From positions 124,001 to 188,000 of the forward strand of contig NEEC01000011.1 in the NCBI GenBank assembly GCA_002189035.1: a DNA stretch of 64,000 nucleotides, in the 5' to 3' direction. The translations under genes and the position numbers were made by a program. Source of the stretch: Utricularia gibba. Its lineage: Eukaryota > Streptophyta > Magnoliopsida > Lamiales > Lentibulariaceae. Below are positions 1 to 10,830 of the stretch, piece after piece; position 1 is the stretch's first letter, and each line of letters begins with the position of its first letter. The notes beneath the pieces were generated by a model. It was not told the DNA's origin, searched no databases, and saw only the letters and a program-made list of their open reading frames with translations.

Positions 1-6
1 GCCGTG

Positions 7-230
7 CTAACCGTAGACAGCACTGCAAGAGAGGGACATCAGGAGCAGCGCCGCGCGCTCCTTCTCCCAAAGTGAACCCGACAGCTTCCCAGATCTCGGT
101 GAAACGACGTTGCTCTGCGGGGCAGTGAAGACGTTGCTCTCTTCTTTTTAGTGCAGCACCTCGCCGCCCCAATGCCCAGAAGCTGCCGCCGCTTCTTGTT
201 ATACTTGATCCCGCAGGCATTACACAATGA
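7..230 (-). pseudogene. GATA-type zinc-finger factor, terminal exon fragment with frame break
   Basis: The exon follows a good acceptor (pyrimidine-rich, ending CACCAG at 240-231). It opens with SLCNACGIKYNKKRRQLLG, the second half of a plant class-B GATA finger (CNAC plus the basic tail). Its 3' end encodes KERAALLLMSLSCSAVYG and a TAG at 9-7, which resembles the C-terminal LLMALS...VY motif of small GATA15/16/17-like proteins. The finger half and this tail are in different frames, so there is at least one small indel (or an unseen intron) between about 150 and 75. The exon carrying the first Cys pair should lie at higher coordinates, but I see none before the importin alpha 3' end at 634. 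Family knowledge: class-B GATA factors are short nuclear DNA-binding regulators. Inference: this is a broken or rearranged copy. An assembly or base error at the frame break is the main alternative. Confidence -1.
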
Positions 231-408
231 CTGGTGAAATAGAGTGCGCCAAATCAACAAAAAAAACGCGTGTTAGGGTACTGATTTGAGGTGACAGAGG
301 ATGCGGAATGGATGGGAATTGGGCGATTACGCGGGGTTTGTTTTGCGGATAGGGAAGATGAGCGCGGCCGACGTGTAAAAATGTATGGTTTCTGCGCGCG
401 GCGAAGGC

Positions 409-415
409 TTTTATA
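409..415 (-). promoter_or_regulatory. TATA-like box upstream of the GATA exon
   Basis: The minus strand reads GTATAAAAGCC here, in GC-rich sequence about 180 bases before the GATA exon. No ATG that could open a normal GATA first exon follows it. Motif only; promoter activity is inferred. Confidence -1.
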
Positions 416-633
416 CGCCCTCCTGTCCCCTTCTCCCGCCGTTACAAAGCCCTAGGGCTCGCATCTACCGCCTTCCATTTTGTATGTGGATTTTATCCCC
501 CCACAGGCCACAGCCGCAGGCAAAGGCCATAAAACTAAGGGGGAGGTGATTATATTATGACAAGTTTGTAACCGAAGAATAGCAGTGCGCCACAGTAGTT
601 GCAAGCTGGACACATGAAATCAAGACTCCGCCT

Positions 634-3144
634 TCAAGTGAACTTGAAGCCTCCCGAAGGAGGTGCAGTCTCAGCACCTCCGAACATGAAATTGGCTTTA
701 GGATCCCCTGCCCCTGCTGCACCAATTTGCTCTTGCTCATCATCTTCTTCCAGCCAATATGTCTCCAGAATCTTCACTGCCTTCTCATAGATTTCGTTGT
801 TGTCATGGCTCTGGAGATTCTCAATCTTCTCCAGACCCTCCGCCTCGTCGATCATCCGGGCAAATATGTTTACATCCCCACTTCTACCTTGGTTCTTTTC
901 ACCCTCTCCGGTCTTGAGAATATTCTCTAGGCCTTCCAGGCAAACCGTCACTATTCTTGGGTCAGGGCAGACTAGAAGATCGCAGAGTGGCTTGATGCAT
1001 CCCTCACCAACCAGAAACCTGAGGAGTTGAGGGTGGATTCAGTTACACACCAACCGATTCAAAATCACAACAGAAGAGCTAGCGGTGGCTGTACTTTATT
1101 TGTTCGGGAGTTCCACCGGAAGTGGCATTTGAAATCGCCCAGGAGGCCTCCTTCTTTATCTCAAACTCGCCATGTTGAAGAAGGTGAATGAGGGGAGATA
1201 TTATACGAGACTCAATGACAGCCTGCACAAGTCATGTAACTTATCTGAAAAAAACACTAAGCAAATGCTTGCACTCTCCCATAGCAATGCAAAAGAAGCC
1301 ACTTGGAGCATATCTCAATTGTCCAGAGGTCCACAATATGGTGTCACAAAAAAAAAAAAAGGACCTGAATCTGATCCTTATTGCCAGCAGTGATATTTGA
1401 GATCGTCCAGCAAGCCTCTTTCTTGATGCTTTTCTTGAAATTTTGGGTCATCAAATTATACAAGCACGGCAGAGCCCCGTTATCAATTATAACCTACGGT
1501 TGTTAAAACAAATCAAGAGAGAAGTGAGGCTAAAATGGATCCTACAGCACTTGACAGAGGCTTCTATCATTGAATACAAGAAATAAAATAAAAGACCTCA
1601 AACATCAGCAAAGCTTAGAGTGCACAATCAACAAATTTGAGACTCCTACCTGGGTCTGGACATCATCACCGGTTACAATGTTACCCACAGTTCGCAGAGC
1701 AGGAATTAGGACAGCTGGAGAGGGGTGCCTGCAAACAAAATAGTGGTGGGTAAAAAAGAAATTTTAAGTATCTACAGGAAAAAATACGTCAGCAGCATCG
1801 TTAACTCAGTACATACATTAAGAGCTCCACCAGACGAGGGCATACGCCTGCCTCAATTACTGCTTGAATTTTATCATTAACACCATCAGAGAGATAAGAA
1901 AGGGCCCAGCATGCATCCGTTAGGACTTCTTCATCATTCGAAAGTATAAGTTGCGCAAGAGCTGGGAGTGCTGCTCTAACCTATTCAAGCATCAGCTGCA
2001 TAATTCAAGTTTCTAATAAAATGAAACACAAGGACGAGAGACGTCGACTGAAAACCTGATCAAATTGAGGCTGTGGCTTCCCACGGCAGAAGTTAGAAAG
2101 AGTCCACGTGGCATTCCTCAACATGGATAGCTTAGCTTGATCATTAAATTGAGCAAGTAAAGGCAGCAATGCTCCATGACCAAGCACAAGGTCACGGCAT
2201 TTTGGTGAGTCACCAGCAACATTACCTAAAGCCCAAACGGCCTAGATATAAATGCCAATCAAAATCAGGAAAATTGGAATTCATGAAGTAATTAATACGA
2301 GCAAGGTATTTATTCAAAAACTTGTAGAATCAGCTCGAGTACCTGCTCGCGCACATCTTCACTTTGAGAACTAAGAAGCCACACAAAAACTGGAACTGCA
2401 CCGTGATCAATCACCACTTTCGTGTTGTCTGATGTTCCGGAGGCAATGTTTGTCAGGGCCCAAGCAGCCTCAAACTAGGATACAAATAATTGTAGGCGTA
2501 GAAAAAAGACTTGATTTTGGAAGGAGCAAAAGAAAAAAAAAACATCAATGAAATCCCAAAAATTACCTGAAGCTGTGGATAATCACTCCTGGAAAGAAAC
2601 TCGACAAAACGAGGAACAACTCCAGATTGAATCACTTCCTCGATAGGGGGGTTACGCTCTACAAAAAGTAGAAAGAATAATATCAATGTACATCTAACTC
2701 ACAGCAGGATCCTCACAACGGAAATAACATACCAATTGACAGAAGTTTACGGAACTGAGTTGTCGAATCAAGCTGCGCTGCAGGATCACTAGATAAAACT
2801 CCAGAAACCATAGCTGGGAGGAATTCTAACTGGGAAAAAGTTGATCTTCAACACTTGAATAGTTCACGAGAGAAAGTGAACGAATAATAACAAAACTGGA
2901 TAAAAAAGATAATGGCGAAAAACTCAATTACCTTCTTATCAAACTGGGGAGGATGATTCACTGCAGCCGGAAACTGCTGAGCCTGAAGACCCTCACGGCG
3001 CTTTTTCAACAAATTCTCCTCCCTTTTATTCTTCCGGATCTCCACCATATTGTCCTCCCTCCGACGTCGACCTTCTTCTGCATCCACCGCAACCTTATAC
3101 TGGCTTCGGCGGACCTCGACCTTTGCACCCGGTCTTAGCGACAT
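634..3144 (-). CDS. IMPA: Importin subunit alpha (karyopherin alpha), complete, 10 exons
   Basis: This is the nuclear-import adaptor that binds classical NLS cargo and importin beta. Exons on the minus strand are 3144-2932, 2829-2733, 2658-2567, 2474-2343, 2241-2056, 1980-1817, 1728-1650, 1493-1365, 1222-1095 and 1018-634. Every intron is GT-AG, phases are consistent, and the product is 534 residues, normal for the family. Exon 1 starts [20 protein letters not shown] and holds the basic importin-beta-binding domain ([18 protein letters not shown]). ARM repeats follow, with the NLS-groove Trp/Asn pairs intact (WTLSN, WALSYL, WTISN, WAISN). The tail is acidic (LEEDDEQEQ) and ends GGFKF. ATG 3144 is chosen because it begins the conserved MSLRP start. 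No stop or frame break is present. The last intron spans an apparent open frame only by chance. Nothing suggests decay, so I infer a working housekeeping gene. Confidence -1.
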
Positions 3145-3416
3145 CGTTTTCCTAACTCCTGCTGAAACTAAAGCAAAAAAGAAAAACCTAAACAAGAGTG
3201 AATTATCAACACAGCGAAGCCGAGATGACAATCACGATAACTCCAAGAACTGCTGGGAGGGACACAGAAAATAAGATAAGGGATTTCCTTCTCCCCCTTG
3301 CGGAACTCGGAATGAAGCAGCGGATCACATTTTCTTCGAGCTTTTCAACAGCCCTACGTCGAGTCGGGCTCATGCTTCTTGTTATTTACGACTATGCCAT
3401 CACGTTTAAACTTTCT

Positions 3417-3461
3417 AAACCCTAATATCTAACCTACGGGCCCGTGGCCTATTCAGGCCCA
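3417..3461 (-). promoter_or_regulatory. Telo-box plus site II motif upstream of importin alpha
   Basis: AAACCCTAA (3417-3425) and GGCCCA (3456-3461, TGGGCC on the gene strand) sit about 275-320 bases before the importin alpha ATG, with a GGGCCC palindrome between them. Known: telo-boxes paired with site II elements (TCP-bound) are common in plant promoters of growth- and cell-cycle-linked genes. Role here is inferred from motif and position. Confidence -1.
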
Positions 3462-3479
3462 TAATAACCATTCACTAGT

Positions 3480-5812
3480 GCTCATGCGATCTGTGAATAT
3501 AATTTTTCATCCATATCCACAATTTTTGGTTACTATTTTCAATATTTGTGACTGAGTAATCAGATCTAATAATTCGGATAGGGAATGAACGAATATCCAA
3601 TTTGTAATCTAACCCCCATTGCTAGGGGAGGAATGACAAGACATACCATCACAACTAATACAAAGCCCAATAAGAGAATTGTATGGTAAAAAGGTATGTA
3701 TAACTCAATAAGCCTCTCATGTGTCCAAAGGAGTATGGACCCTTCAAGCACAATGTAAGAGAAGCCAATAAAAACCAAGGCAAGTCCTAATAAGGCTCTC
3801 AATATTCCATTAGGTCTCTAGCTATTGAGAAGAAAATGGTTATCCAAATGATTTATTTGAGGGGATGTCAACCACTTTTTCTCAATATATAGAATATTTG
3901 TCATCTTCAGGGACAGTTAGAATAGAAGAATTTTCTAAAACAAGAAAGATAAGTGACTTCTCACCAATTTCTAAAACTAATTGGAGAGGGGGAGCAACCA
4001 AGAGGAACTTTATCAGCATTCCCATGTTTTCTTGATTTTTGGAGTGTATTCATCAACTCTTAGACCTTTTACTTAGTGAAAACCCATCCTTGGTGTAAGA
4101 GTACCCCAATCTTCTTTGTTTTAAGGGCTATCACTTCTTTGTTCCTTTTACCTAATTTCCAATCTCTAGTGCTTTAAATGTTACAATAGATCACTAAAAA
4201 CAAATGAAATATTTCACAAGATTGGTAACATTTGGCATTATTTGTGGAACATACTATGAGCAAGATAGCACTTTCAAGGATTTTTAAAGTTTTGGCTGTG
4301 ACATATCTAGGGAAGAAGACGGATAGAACAAGTGTGGGGTCTTTGGAAGGCTGCAAGGGAAGATCTCTTTTGTTCATGGAAGGAAGTGCCATTGAACAAC
4401 CATCTTGGGAGAGATCAAATGACCACACGACTATCACTCATGCCTCTAGGGTAGTCCCCACCAACCTCATCCTTGAAGCCATTGTTGCTATTTTATTCCA
4501 AAAAGTGAAAGTCATGATGGATGCCTTCCCAAACCTTACTAAAGAAAACCTATGGGTGGAAACTAGCCGATTGGGAGGTGTTTAGTAAGGATTGTGTAGG
4601 AAGGGGAACCAACCAAACAAGGAGCGATGTAGTGCTCAGAAGCCACAAAGAAGTACAATCAAGAAAGCAATGGAGGTTTGATATTGTGTTTTATTATGAT
4701 GATTTTATGCTTAGATTTTTGCAAAATAGTACATAAATGCTAGAATTAGGAGGAAAATAAACCAAAGCATATGGACTTCAATTTCGCTTGAATTAAACTT
4801 GAATAGACTCAATTTCCTTTTCATTTAATGCTAATGTGGACTATTCCTTGGAGTCTATGTGGGACCATCACATTTCGACTAGGCCGCGTCAACTAACATT
4901 CGGGAAAATATTTTTAGAATAGAGGCAAAAGCAAAATTACAGGTCTTCTTTTTTCAAAAAGCTGAATCAAGAAGAAATAATACTTTCTGAGTATCAAACT
5001 AGAAGAAAAAGAGATCTCCTACAACCAAAAAATAGGATACTAACAACTCTAACTATCAAGATAAGGGGTAGAGTAGCATGATTTGATTGTAGGTATAAAA
5101 GGAAAAAAAAATCAGAAAGCAGAAGGAGTGATTATGGAGGGAAGCTCCATAGATGAAAAGAGAGCTCTCCTTGAAGCGGCGAGCTGTATTTTATGATGGA
5201 TGGGAAAGACACAGAGGAGTTCGAGTGTGACATTGAAAAAAATTTTTTGGCATTCAAACAATCTACTAAGAGAGCCTGAGTGGTAGACAAAAGGAAAAGA
5301 AGACTTGCGACTTAAATGTAGTTTGTTTGTTCAGTTTACAAATCACTTCGGATGGGGAAGATCTTTTGGCATGCGATATCTATAGAAATTTCCATCCATC
5401 AAAATGATATCATTGCTGAGGAGTTGGATGCTTTTTAGTTTTTTGTTATTAATACATTTATGTTCTTTTTGTAGGTGAAACTCTTCTTCCGCTTGATTCA
5501 GAGATTGAGAGAACTACAAGAGGGAAACAGAAATGTGCAAAGAAGAAGTAGCATACGGCTAGCACAAAGGCCAAACAAGGAGCTGCTACACACAAATCAA
5601 TCATGAACGCAAATGAAGTAAATAAAAGTATGCAGGAATATGATTACCTTGATTATTCTTACCATGGAATCTACATAAATTCCATGGTAAAGACCAAGGA
5701 TAATCAATCTTTTTCTTAAATTCTATGGAAATGGGAAAGAAGACGCACACTAGCATTTGAATGGGTCTATTTCAATCAATGCTGTGGTTTGACCAAAGGA
5801 AGTGACATAAGA
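3480..5812. other. Gene-free stretch, probably old retrotransposon debris
   Basis: Several short frames occur (for example 4232-4585 plus), but none shows a recognisable domain and stops are frequent. The stretch leads without a boundary into a gypsy gag relic, so the later part is probably the 5' region of that element. I see no RNA gene. Confidence -1.
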
Positions 5813-6101
5813 CAACTTGCTATTATGAGTTTTCAGTTTACTCATGAAGGAGATACGAAGGAGTGGTTCAACACATTGGAATTGGGAAGAATAGGCAGCT
5901 AAACCGAAATGAAGAAGGAGTTCTTAAACAAATATTTTCCATTTACAAAGTCCAAAGAGTTGATGAGAAAAATTGCGGATATATATCAATTCATGGGAGA
6001 CCCACTACATAACTATTGGATGCGAGTTGTCCACATCACGGGTATGAGAAGCACACCCTGGTAACATTCTTTTTAAAAGAGCTTTTTCCACCGATGAGAA
6101 C
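5813..6101 (+). pseudogene. Ty3/gypsy gag relic
   Basis: One frame reads QLAIMSFQFTHEGDTKEWFN, then a stop, then KKEFLNKYFPFTKSKELM and an Athila-like HNYWMR segment. This is the Retrotrans_gag pattern (LxFPF...AKxWL...MKxxFLxKYFP...ESLxEYWxRF). The in-frame stop falls where the family usually has Trp. The sequence ends at GATGAGAAC, where an A-family LTR begins, so the gag was interrupted by an insertion. Confidence -1.
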
Positions 6102-6700
6102 TGATAAATGAAAAATTTACACATCGCAAATGTAAATCTTCCTATCAAATAAATTTATAACCTAATACACATTCAAGCATAAAACAATTATGAGCATAGT
6201 GATTAGGGTCGAACACGAAGAGCAAGTGCTTGCTATGTGAAAATTGATGCATGAAACTAGTGTCACGTTGGTAAAATTGGTCTTAACTAGGACTAAGGAT
6301 GGAATGCAGTAAAGAAAAGTAATAAGTTCTGGAGCTCGGTTGTTTCTGGAATGAAATGGGTGATGCCTTGGGACTCCTAGGGGATGTATGTTTATCACTA
6401 AATAAGCTCACACAAACCACAAATCATACAACTAACTCACAAGATCTAGGTCTACCCAGATTCTTGTTTTTCTCCCTAATCTTTGGTCTACCTCTAATTA
6501 GGATTGTTAAGTTGGGTTTCACTACTTCCCCCTCCTGGATCTATCCTGGTTTGTTAAGGAAGTTGCGTGACTTATGGTTTATTAGGTCTAAGGATGGATT
6601 AGCATATTTCTTCCCTTTTTACCCCAAGGAACCTCCCTAAGTGCTTAGCTACTCATACTTAAGACAAACAAAAATAGAAGAGATAATATCATCCACAATG
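6102..6700 (-). mobile_element. LTR family A, truncated copy
   Basis: Starts TGATAAATGAAAAATTT, the reverse complement of the family A 3' end. It shares scattered blocks with the copies at 43001 and 49092: the CAAATAAATTTATAA segment, 'GGTCTACC' runs and a GCTACTCATACTT block. The distal end fades out near 6700, before the Transposase_28-like relic, so the far terminus and target duplication are lost. Confidence -1.
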
Positions 6701-7673
6701 CATTCATATGCAATCTTCGGACCCAAAAAATCGGCGAGAGCAGAGGCGATATGCAAAAGCTAAGTAAACTAAAGGAGAAAAAATCCCAAACTGGGATCCC
6801 AAAATATACCAAAAAACCCCCAAATCGGGGACAAACAACATCAGTCTCAAAAAAAAAAATTAAGGTTCAGGGAGGGGATCAGTTGAGGGGCCGAAGTGTC
6901 CCTCCATCCTTGCTCTCAGTTTGGCTTCATTGTCCTGCCCGATCCTAGCTAGAATAAGCGCTGTTAGGCACTCCCAATTTGCTTCAAACCCAAATTCCTG
7001 GGCTCGGAACACATCTGCGATAACGTCCAGCATGTTTTCATCCTTTGTCAGGGGGTTTATCTTGCATAAATATCAGAGATCTTAGTGAAGCAGGCCGAGT
7101 TGACAAAATCGTCCCAAAGTCCCTGCCGAGACGCCTGTTGGTTCAGTAGTTCGGCCTCCAAAGCCGAAACACGATCCCGAGCGTGCTTCAACTCCACCTC
7201 CGCTTCCTTGAACCTCACTTTGAAACTTTCCTTTTCGGAGCTGGCATCATTGATCGCCTTCCCCATTTCGTCAACCACATTGTGAAGCTCCTCCTGACAA
7301 CAGCGCTTCTCGAGACTCGTCCTCAGCGAACTCCCTTCCTCCTCTAACAGTTTCACGTTGGCATCTCTAGCCACTATGTGGGCTTGAAGCCAGATAACCT
7401 CCTCCGAGTGGGATCCCATCCCCTTAGCCATCCCTCATCCGAAAGTCAGAGCCTGAAAAAAATCATTAAGTTAGAAACCGGCTATACACAACTCCGAGAA
7501 GGGAGAAGACGAATACCTGCCAAATTCCCTTAAGCACAACTTCCGGCTGAACTTCCGGAGGACTCGGCACGGCTTCCTCCACTAGTATCCTTAATTCAGC
7601 TGGAAACGAAGATGGAGGAAGCACCGAATCGCCCTGTATCTCAATTAGAGCAGAATCCATCCGTATCTCATTT

Positions 7674-7690
7674 GGGGGGGGGGGGGGGGG
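7674..7690 (+). repeat. G17 homopolymer
   Basis: Seventeen consecutive G residues inside the Transposase_28-like region, immediately upstream on the minus strand of the acidic linker coding part. Confidence -1.
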
Positions 7691-7789
7691 CGAGGTGGAA
7701 GCACCAATCGTATTGAATCCTGCACCGAGAATTGGGACTTCGGCGATTTGTGAGGAGGGTAGAGCTTCCCTTTTCCCTTCCCGGTTGAA

Positions 7790-7803
7790 GGGGGGGGGGG
7801 GGG
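7790..7803 (+). repeat. G14 homopolymer
   Basis: Fourteen consecutive G residues, about 100 bases from the G17 tract and on the same strand. Confidence -1.
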
Positions 7804-9317
7804 AGGTGTCAACTACTAAATCCCAGAAACCTCAATTACTTGATCCCCCTCTGAGGAGTTATCAGCGACATCCGAGTGAGCTTCAGGTGAATCGGCCTAG
7901 GAGAAAAGTTAAAACGGTCAGAATCGAAGCTCCATAGTGATGGATCGCAAAAACCAAGCGCACCTGTATAGAGGGAGCCGCGTCTGATTCCTGCATCCGG
8001 CGCATCTAAGCAGAAAAGCGCCCCATCACTGAATCCTCCATAGCATTCCTCCTTGCCATCTTCTCAACTGCACACCAAGCCAAAACGTATGATGACAACA
8101 AGAGTCTCATGGCTAGGAGAACGTTACGGGCTACCTTTTCCTTTTTTCGAGGGTTTCTAAGCACAAACTTTAAACCTTCTCTTTTTCTTTGGAGCAAAGG
8201 GCTGAGTGGAGGGTTCTGGAACAAAATCAGTGGGAACGGGGATAACCGGATTGGAAGGGGCATCCGAATTAGGATTCGGATTAGAGGGAGACCAAAGAAG
8301 ATGCTGGAACTCCAATTCGGATCCTAGAGGGATAATAAAATCTGGCCACTGACTATCTCGGCTATGATCTAGAACACCATGGTTTATCAAAGATTCCTGA
8401 GAAAGCATTAAGGCTCAGAACTCAAACTTAGCAGTGCATCTGCCGAGTTTCCGATATACCTCTCTTCCAGACTCGTTAGAGGGATGAAAACGACCGAAGA
8501 GTTTCACTTTGAAAGAAGTGGGGGGTTTAATCGGAAAGTTCCATTTGGCCCTCAACGGGGGAGCAACCCAAATAAAAGAGGACCACCAGTTATGATGGGT
8601 ATCGGGAGCTTTTAAAACGAAGTCAAGGTGATCCTCAAATTGGTGAAACTGAAAGTGGGAATAACCATGCATCAGGCGTTTGGCTTTACGGACTACAACT
8701 TTGAAGAGTTGAAAGAAATCTACTAGCGTCATAATCGGATCCATGCCCGCCGAATAGAAGAGGAAAGTGGTAAAACAGAAGATCTAATTCGGGGCAAGGT
8801 AGTTGAGCGGGATGGCAAACATGTTAAGAAACTGAACGAGTAAAGGGTGGATCGAAAATCAGAGGCCGCTTTCTAAGTAGGCAAGGGGGATGGGAAGACT
8901 GAAATGGGGAAGAGGTCTTTCCTCGGATCCCCAAGGAATCTGGCCGTCTCCAGCTTGGGAAATGATGTACTCTTATGGAATTGAGTATTTGGAGCGGATA
9001 GTAGAGATATTCAGTTCACTAGATTTTCTACCCATCCTGTTTTCAAGAATCAGAAAGGGAAGAGAGGTCGCAAAGGGAGTAAAGGAAGAAAGGAAAACCT
9101 AGGAGGAAATAGGAATAAGAAGGAGAAGGATTCAGAAACCTAGTGAAGAGTGAAAATAACTGGAAAATGCTAGAAAGAAACAGAGGACGCGCAGGTACCT
9201 AAGAAATCTGCAGTTTCTGATGAACTTTACAGCGGCGAACACGACGAAGCACGAATAGCGCTGAAATCTCAAGGGTGATCAGAGAAAGCAAAGAGGAAAA
9301 ATGACGGGAGGAGTGCA

Positions 9318-9325
9318 TATTTATA
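9318..9325 (-). promoter_or_regulatory. TATA box of the Transposase_28-like element
   Basis: The minus strand reads CCTATAAATATGCAC here. A pyrimidine-rich leader and the ATG at 9035 follow about 290 bases downstream, matching an LTR or transposon promoter with a 5' untranslated region. Function is inferred from spacing. Confidence -1.
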
Positions 9326-9748
9326 GGAGAGATCTTTGGAAGACGAAACGACGCGTCGATTGAGGTACCCAAAAATGATCGGGAAAATGCATGGGGTGCC
9401 CAGGAGATGATGTGTGGCATGGGGGTCGGTGGGAATCAGGATGAGGTGTGCTCATGAGAATTGGCACTTCTGATAGTGATATAGTAGTCATTCTGATTCA
9501 CCGATTTATCTCAAGAGGCCGACAGACCGATAACTTTTTGGACTTGTCAGCGGCAGTTGTTTTGAACAGACTGAAAAAGTAGCTGATTACGGCAATAGCA
9601 AGGTAGGTGGCGGTTATCTAAAAAGATGGAACACAGTCCATATTGCAGGCGCGGAAAGCAGTTGACCGCTACAGAATTCAGGATTCGGTCAGATCGACCT
9701 CTTCTATAAATAGAAGAAATTCTGGAGAGAAAAAGGGTAGACACCAAG

Positions 9749-9769
9749 CCCCCCCCCCCCCCCCCCCCC
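9749..9769 (-). repeat. G21 homopolymer (C21 on plus strand)
   Basis: Twenty-one consecutive C on the plus strand, upstream of the TATA box of the minus-strand relic. It is the third long G/C homopolymer within 2.1 kb. Confidence -1.
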
Positions 9770-10020
9770 AACTTGTATTTTTTTCCATCTCCATCTAGTG
9801 AAGGATTTTTTTCGGCAAGCTCCGACAACTCCGTGGTTTTTCCATCTCCCAACGGTTTCTACGTAAAAACCTCTATTTGTCTTCATTTCTCTTAATCATA
9901 TCAAGTAAAATGCCAAAGCCACGACTGGGTGACGCATCCGGCTGCATCCATAACCTGAAAATTGGCCCTCACTCGGATACTGATTTTCGCCCTCAACAAA
10001 CTATTTTTTGATTCCATAGG

Positions 10021-10830
10021 AGTGATGCCACCAAGAATGGAATACCATGCAAAGAAAAAACTCAAGAATGATGTCAAATACTATATCAGGGATGATTCTT
10101 ACTTGTGGAAGAGATGCAAAGATGGCGTCATTTGAAGGTGCATTCATGACATTGAAATTCTAAGAATTATTGAATCATGCTATGCAGGAACATTTGGTGG
10201 ACATCATGGACCCAATTGTACTACTAGAAAAATGCTAGATTGTGAACATTATAGATCAATATTTTCAAAGAATGCTATATTTATTGCAAAGGGTGCAAAC
10301 CATGCCAAAGAGTTTTGAATTTCTCCAACAAAAGTGAAATGCCTCAATAGAGAATTTGGTTTGTGCATTATTTGACATTTGAGGTATCAATTTTATTGGG
10401 CCATTCTCCACTTTTGGAGGATTAAACTATAGCCTAATGATTATTGATTATATGTCAAAGTGGATCAAAGCAATTTCTTCACGGATAGACGATGCTAAAA
10501 TGGTGATTAATTTCTTTTGTAACGATATTCTTATATGCAATGGGATTCCTAAGTAGTTAATCAATGATAGGGGCACCCATTTTAATAATAAAGCATTGAG
10601 GAGTATTCTAAAGCAATTCAATGTTTTGTATAAGCCTTAAACAACGTACCATCCACAAAAAAATGGACAAATAGAAGTATCAAATAGAGAGATTAAGCAA
10701 ATTCTAGAAAAAGTGGTTAACCCAAATAGGAAAGTCTAGAGCATGATACTAAGAGCAACCATTAGATATGCATGGTCACCTAATAGTAAAATTCATAAAA
10801 GTATAATGAGGTAAAGGGAGCAAAGGTTTT
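10021..10830 (+). pseudogene. Athila-like Ty3/gypsy integrase relic
   Basis: Fragments in shifting frames match the Athila-type region from the integrase zinc finger onward: MPPRMEYHAKKKLKNDVKYY, YLWKRCKDGVI, YAGTFGGHHG, a degraded core around MSKWIKA, and [15 protein letters not shown] plus KVVNPNRKV. Stops and frameshifts are many. Orientation is plus. The upstream border near 9.9 kb meets the minus-strand Transposase_28-like unit, so the two elements are head to head. Confidence -1.

Larger units (their letters stand above)
7057..9035 (-). pseudogene. 'Putative gypsy type transposon' (Transposase_28-like) protein, decayed
   Basis: From an ATG at 9035 one frame runs to 8415 with three in-frame stops. 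It contains FSIHPLLVQFLNMF, AIPLNYLAPN and GMDPIMTLVDFFQLFK, which match the general pattern of the plant domain PF04195 (putative gypsy type transposon). One stop replaces the Arg/Ser usually found before FxIHP and could be CGA to TGA. Downstream are a Pro-rich linker (8408-8157), an acidic stretch (7660-7510, with a possible GT donor after it) and a coiled coil (7431-7057, heptad-rich). This order, N-terminal domain then linker then coiled coil, is familiar from plant repeat proteins. Exon borders are not resolved. The family assignment is by pattern, without a search. Confidence -1.

Noticed and set aside
1-219. Open frame on the minus strand starting at an ATG inside the GATA finger
   Set aside because: It is out of frame with both the finger and the conserved C-terminal motif; its openness follows from GC-rich composition.
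4232-4585. 117-codon plus-strand frame
   Set aside because: No recognisable domain, no splice context, and it lies in decayed repeat sequence.
9547-9886. Two overlapping minus frames with a run of Gly
   Set aside because: The Gly run is the G21 homopolymer read in two frames; no domain.
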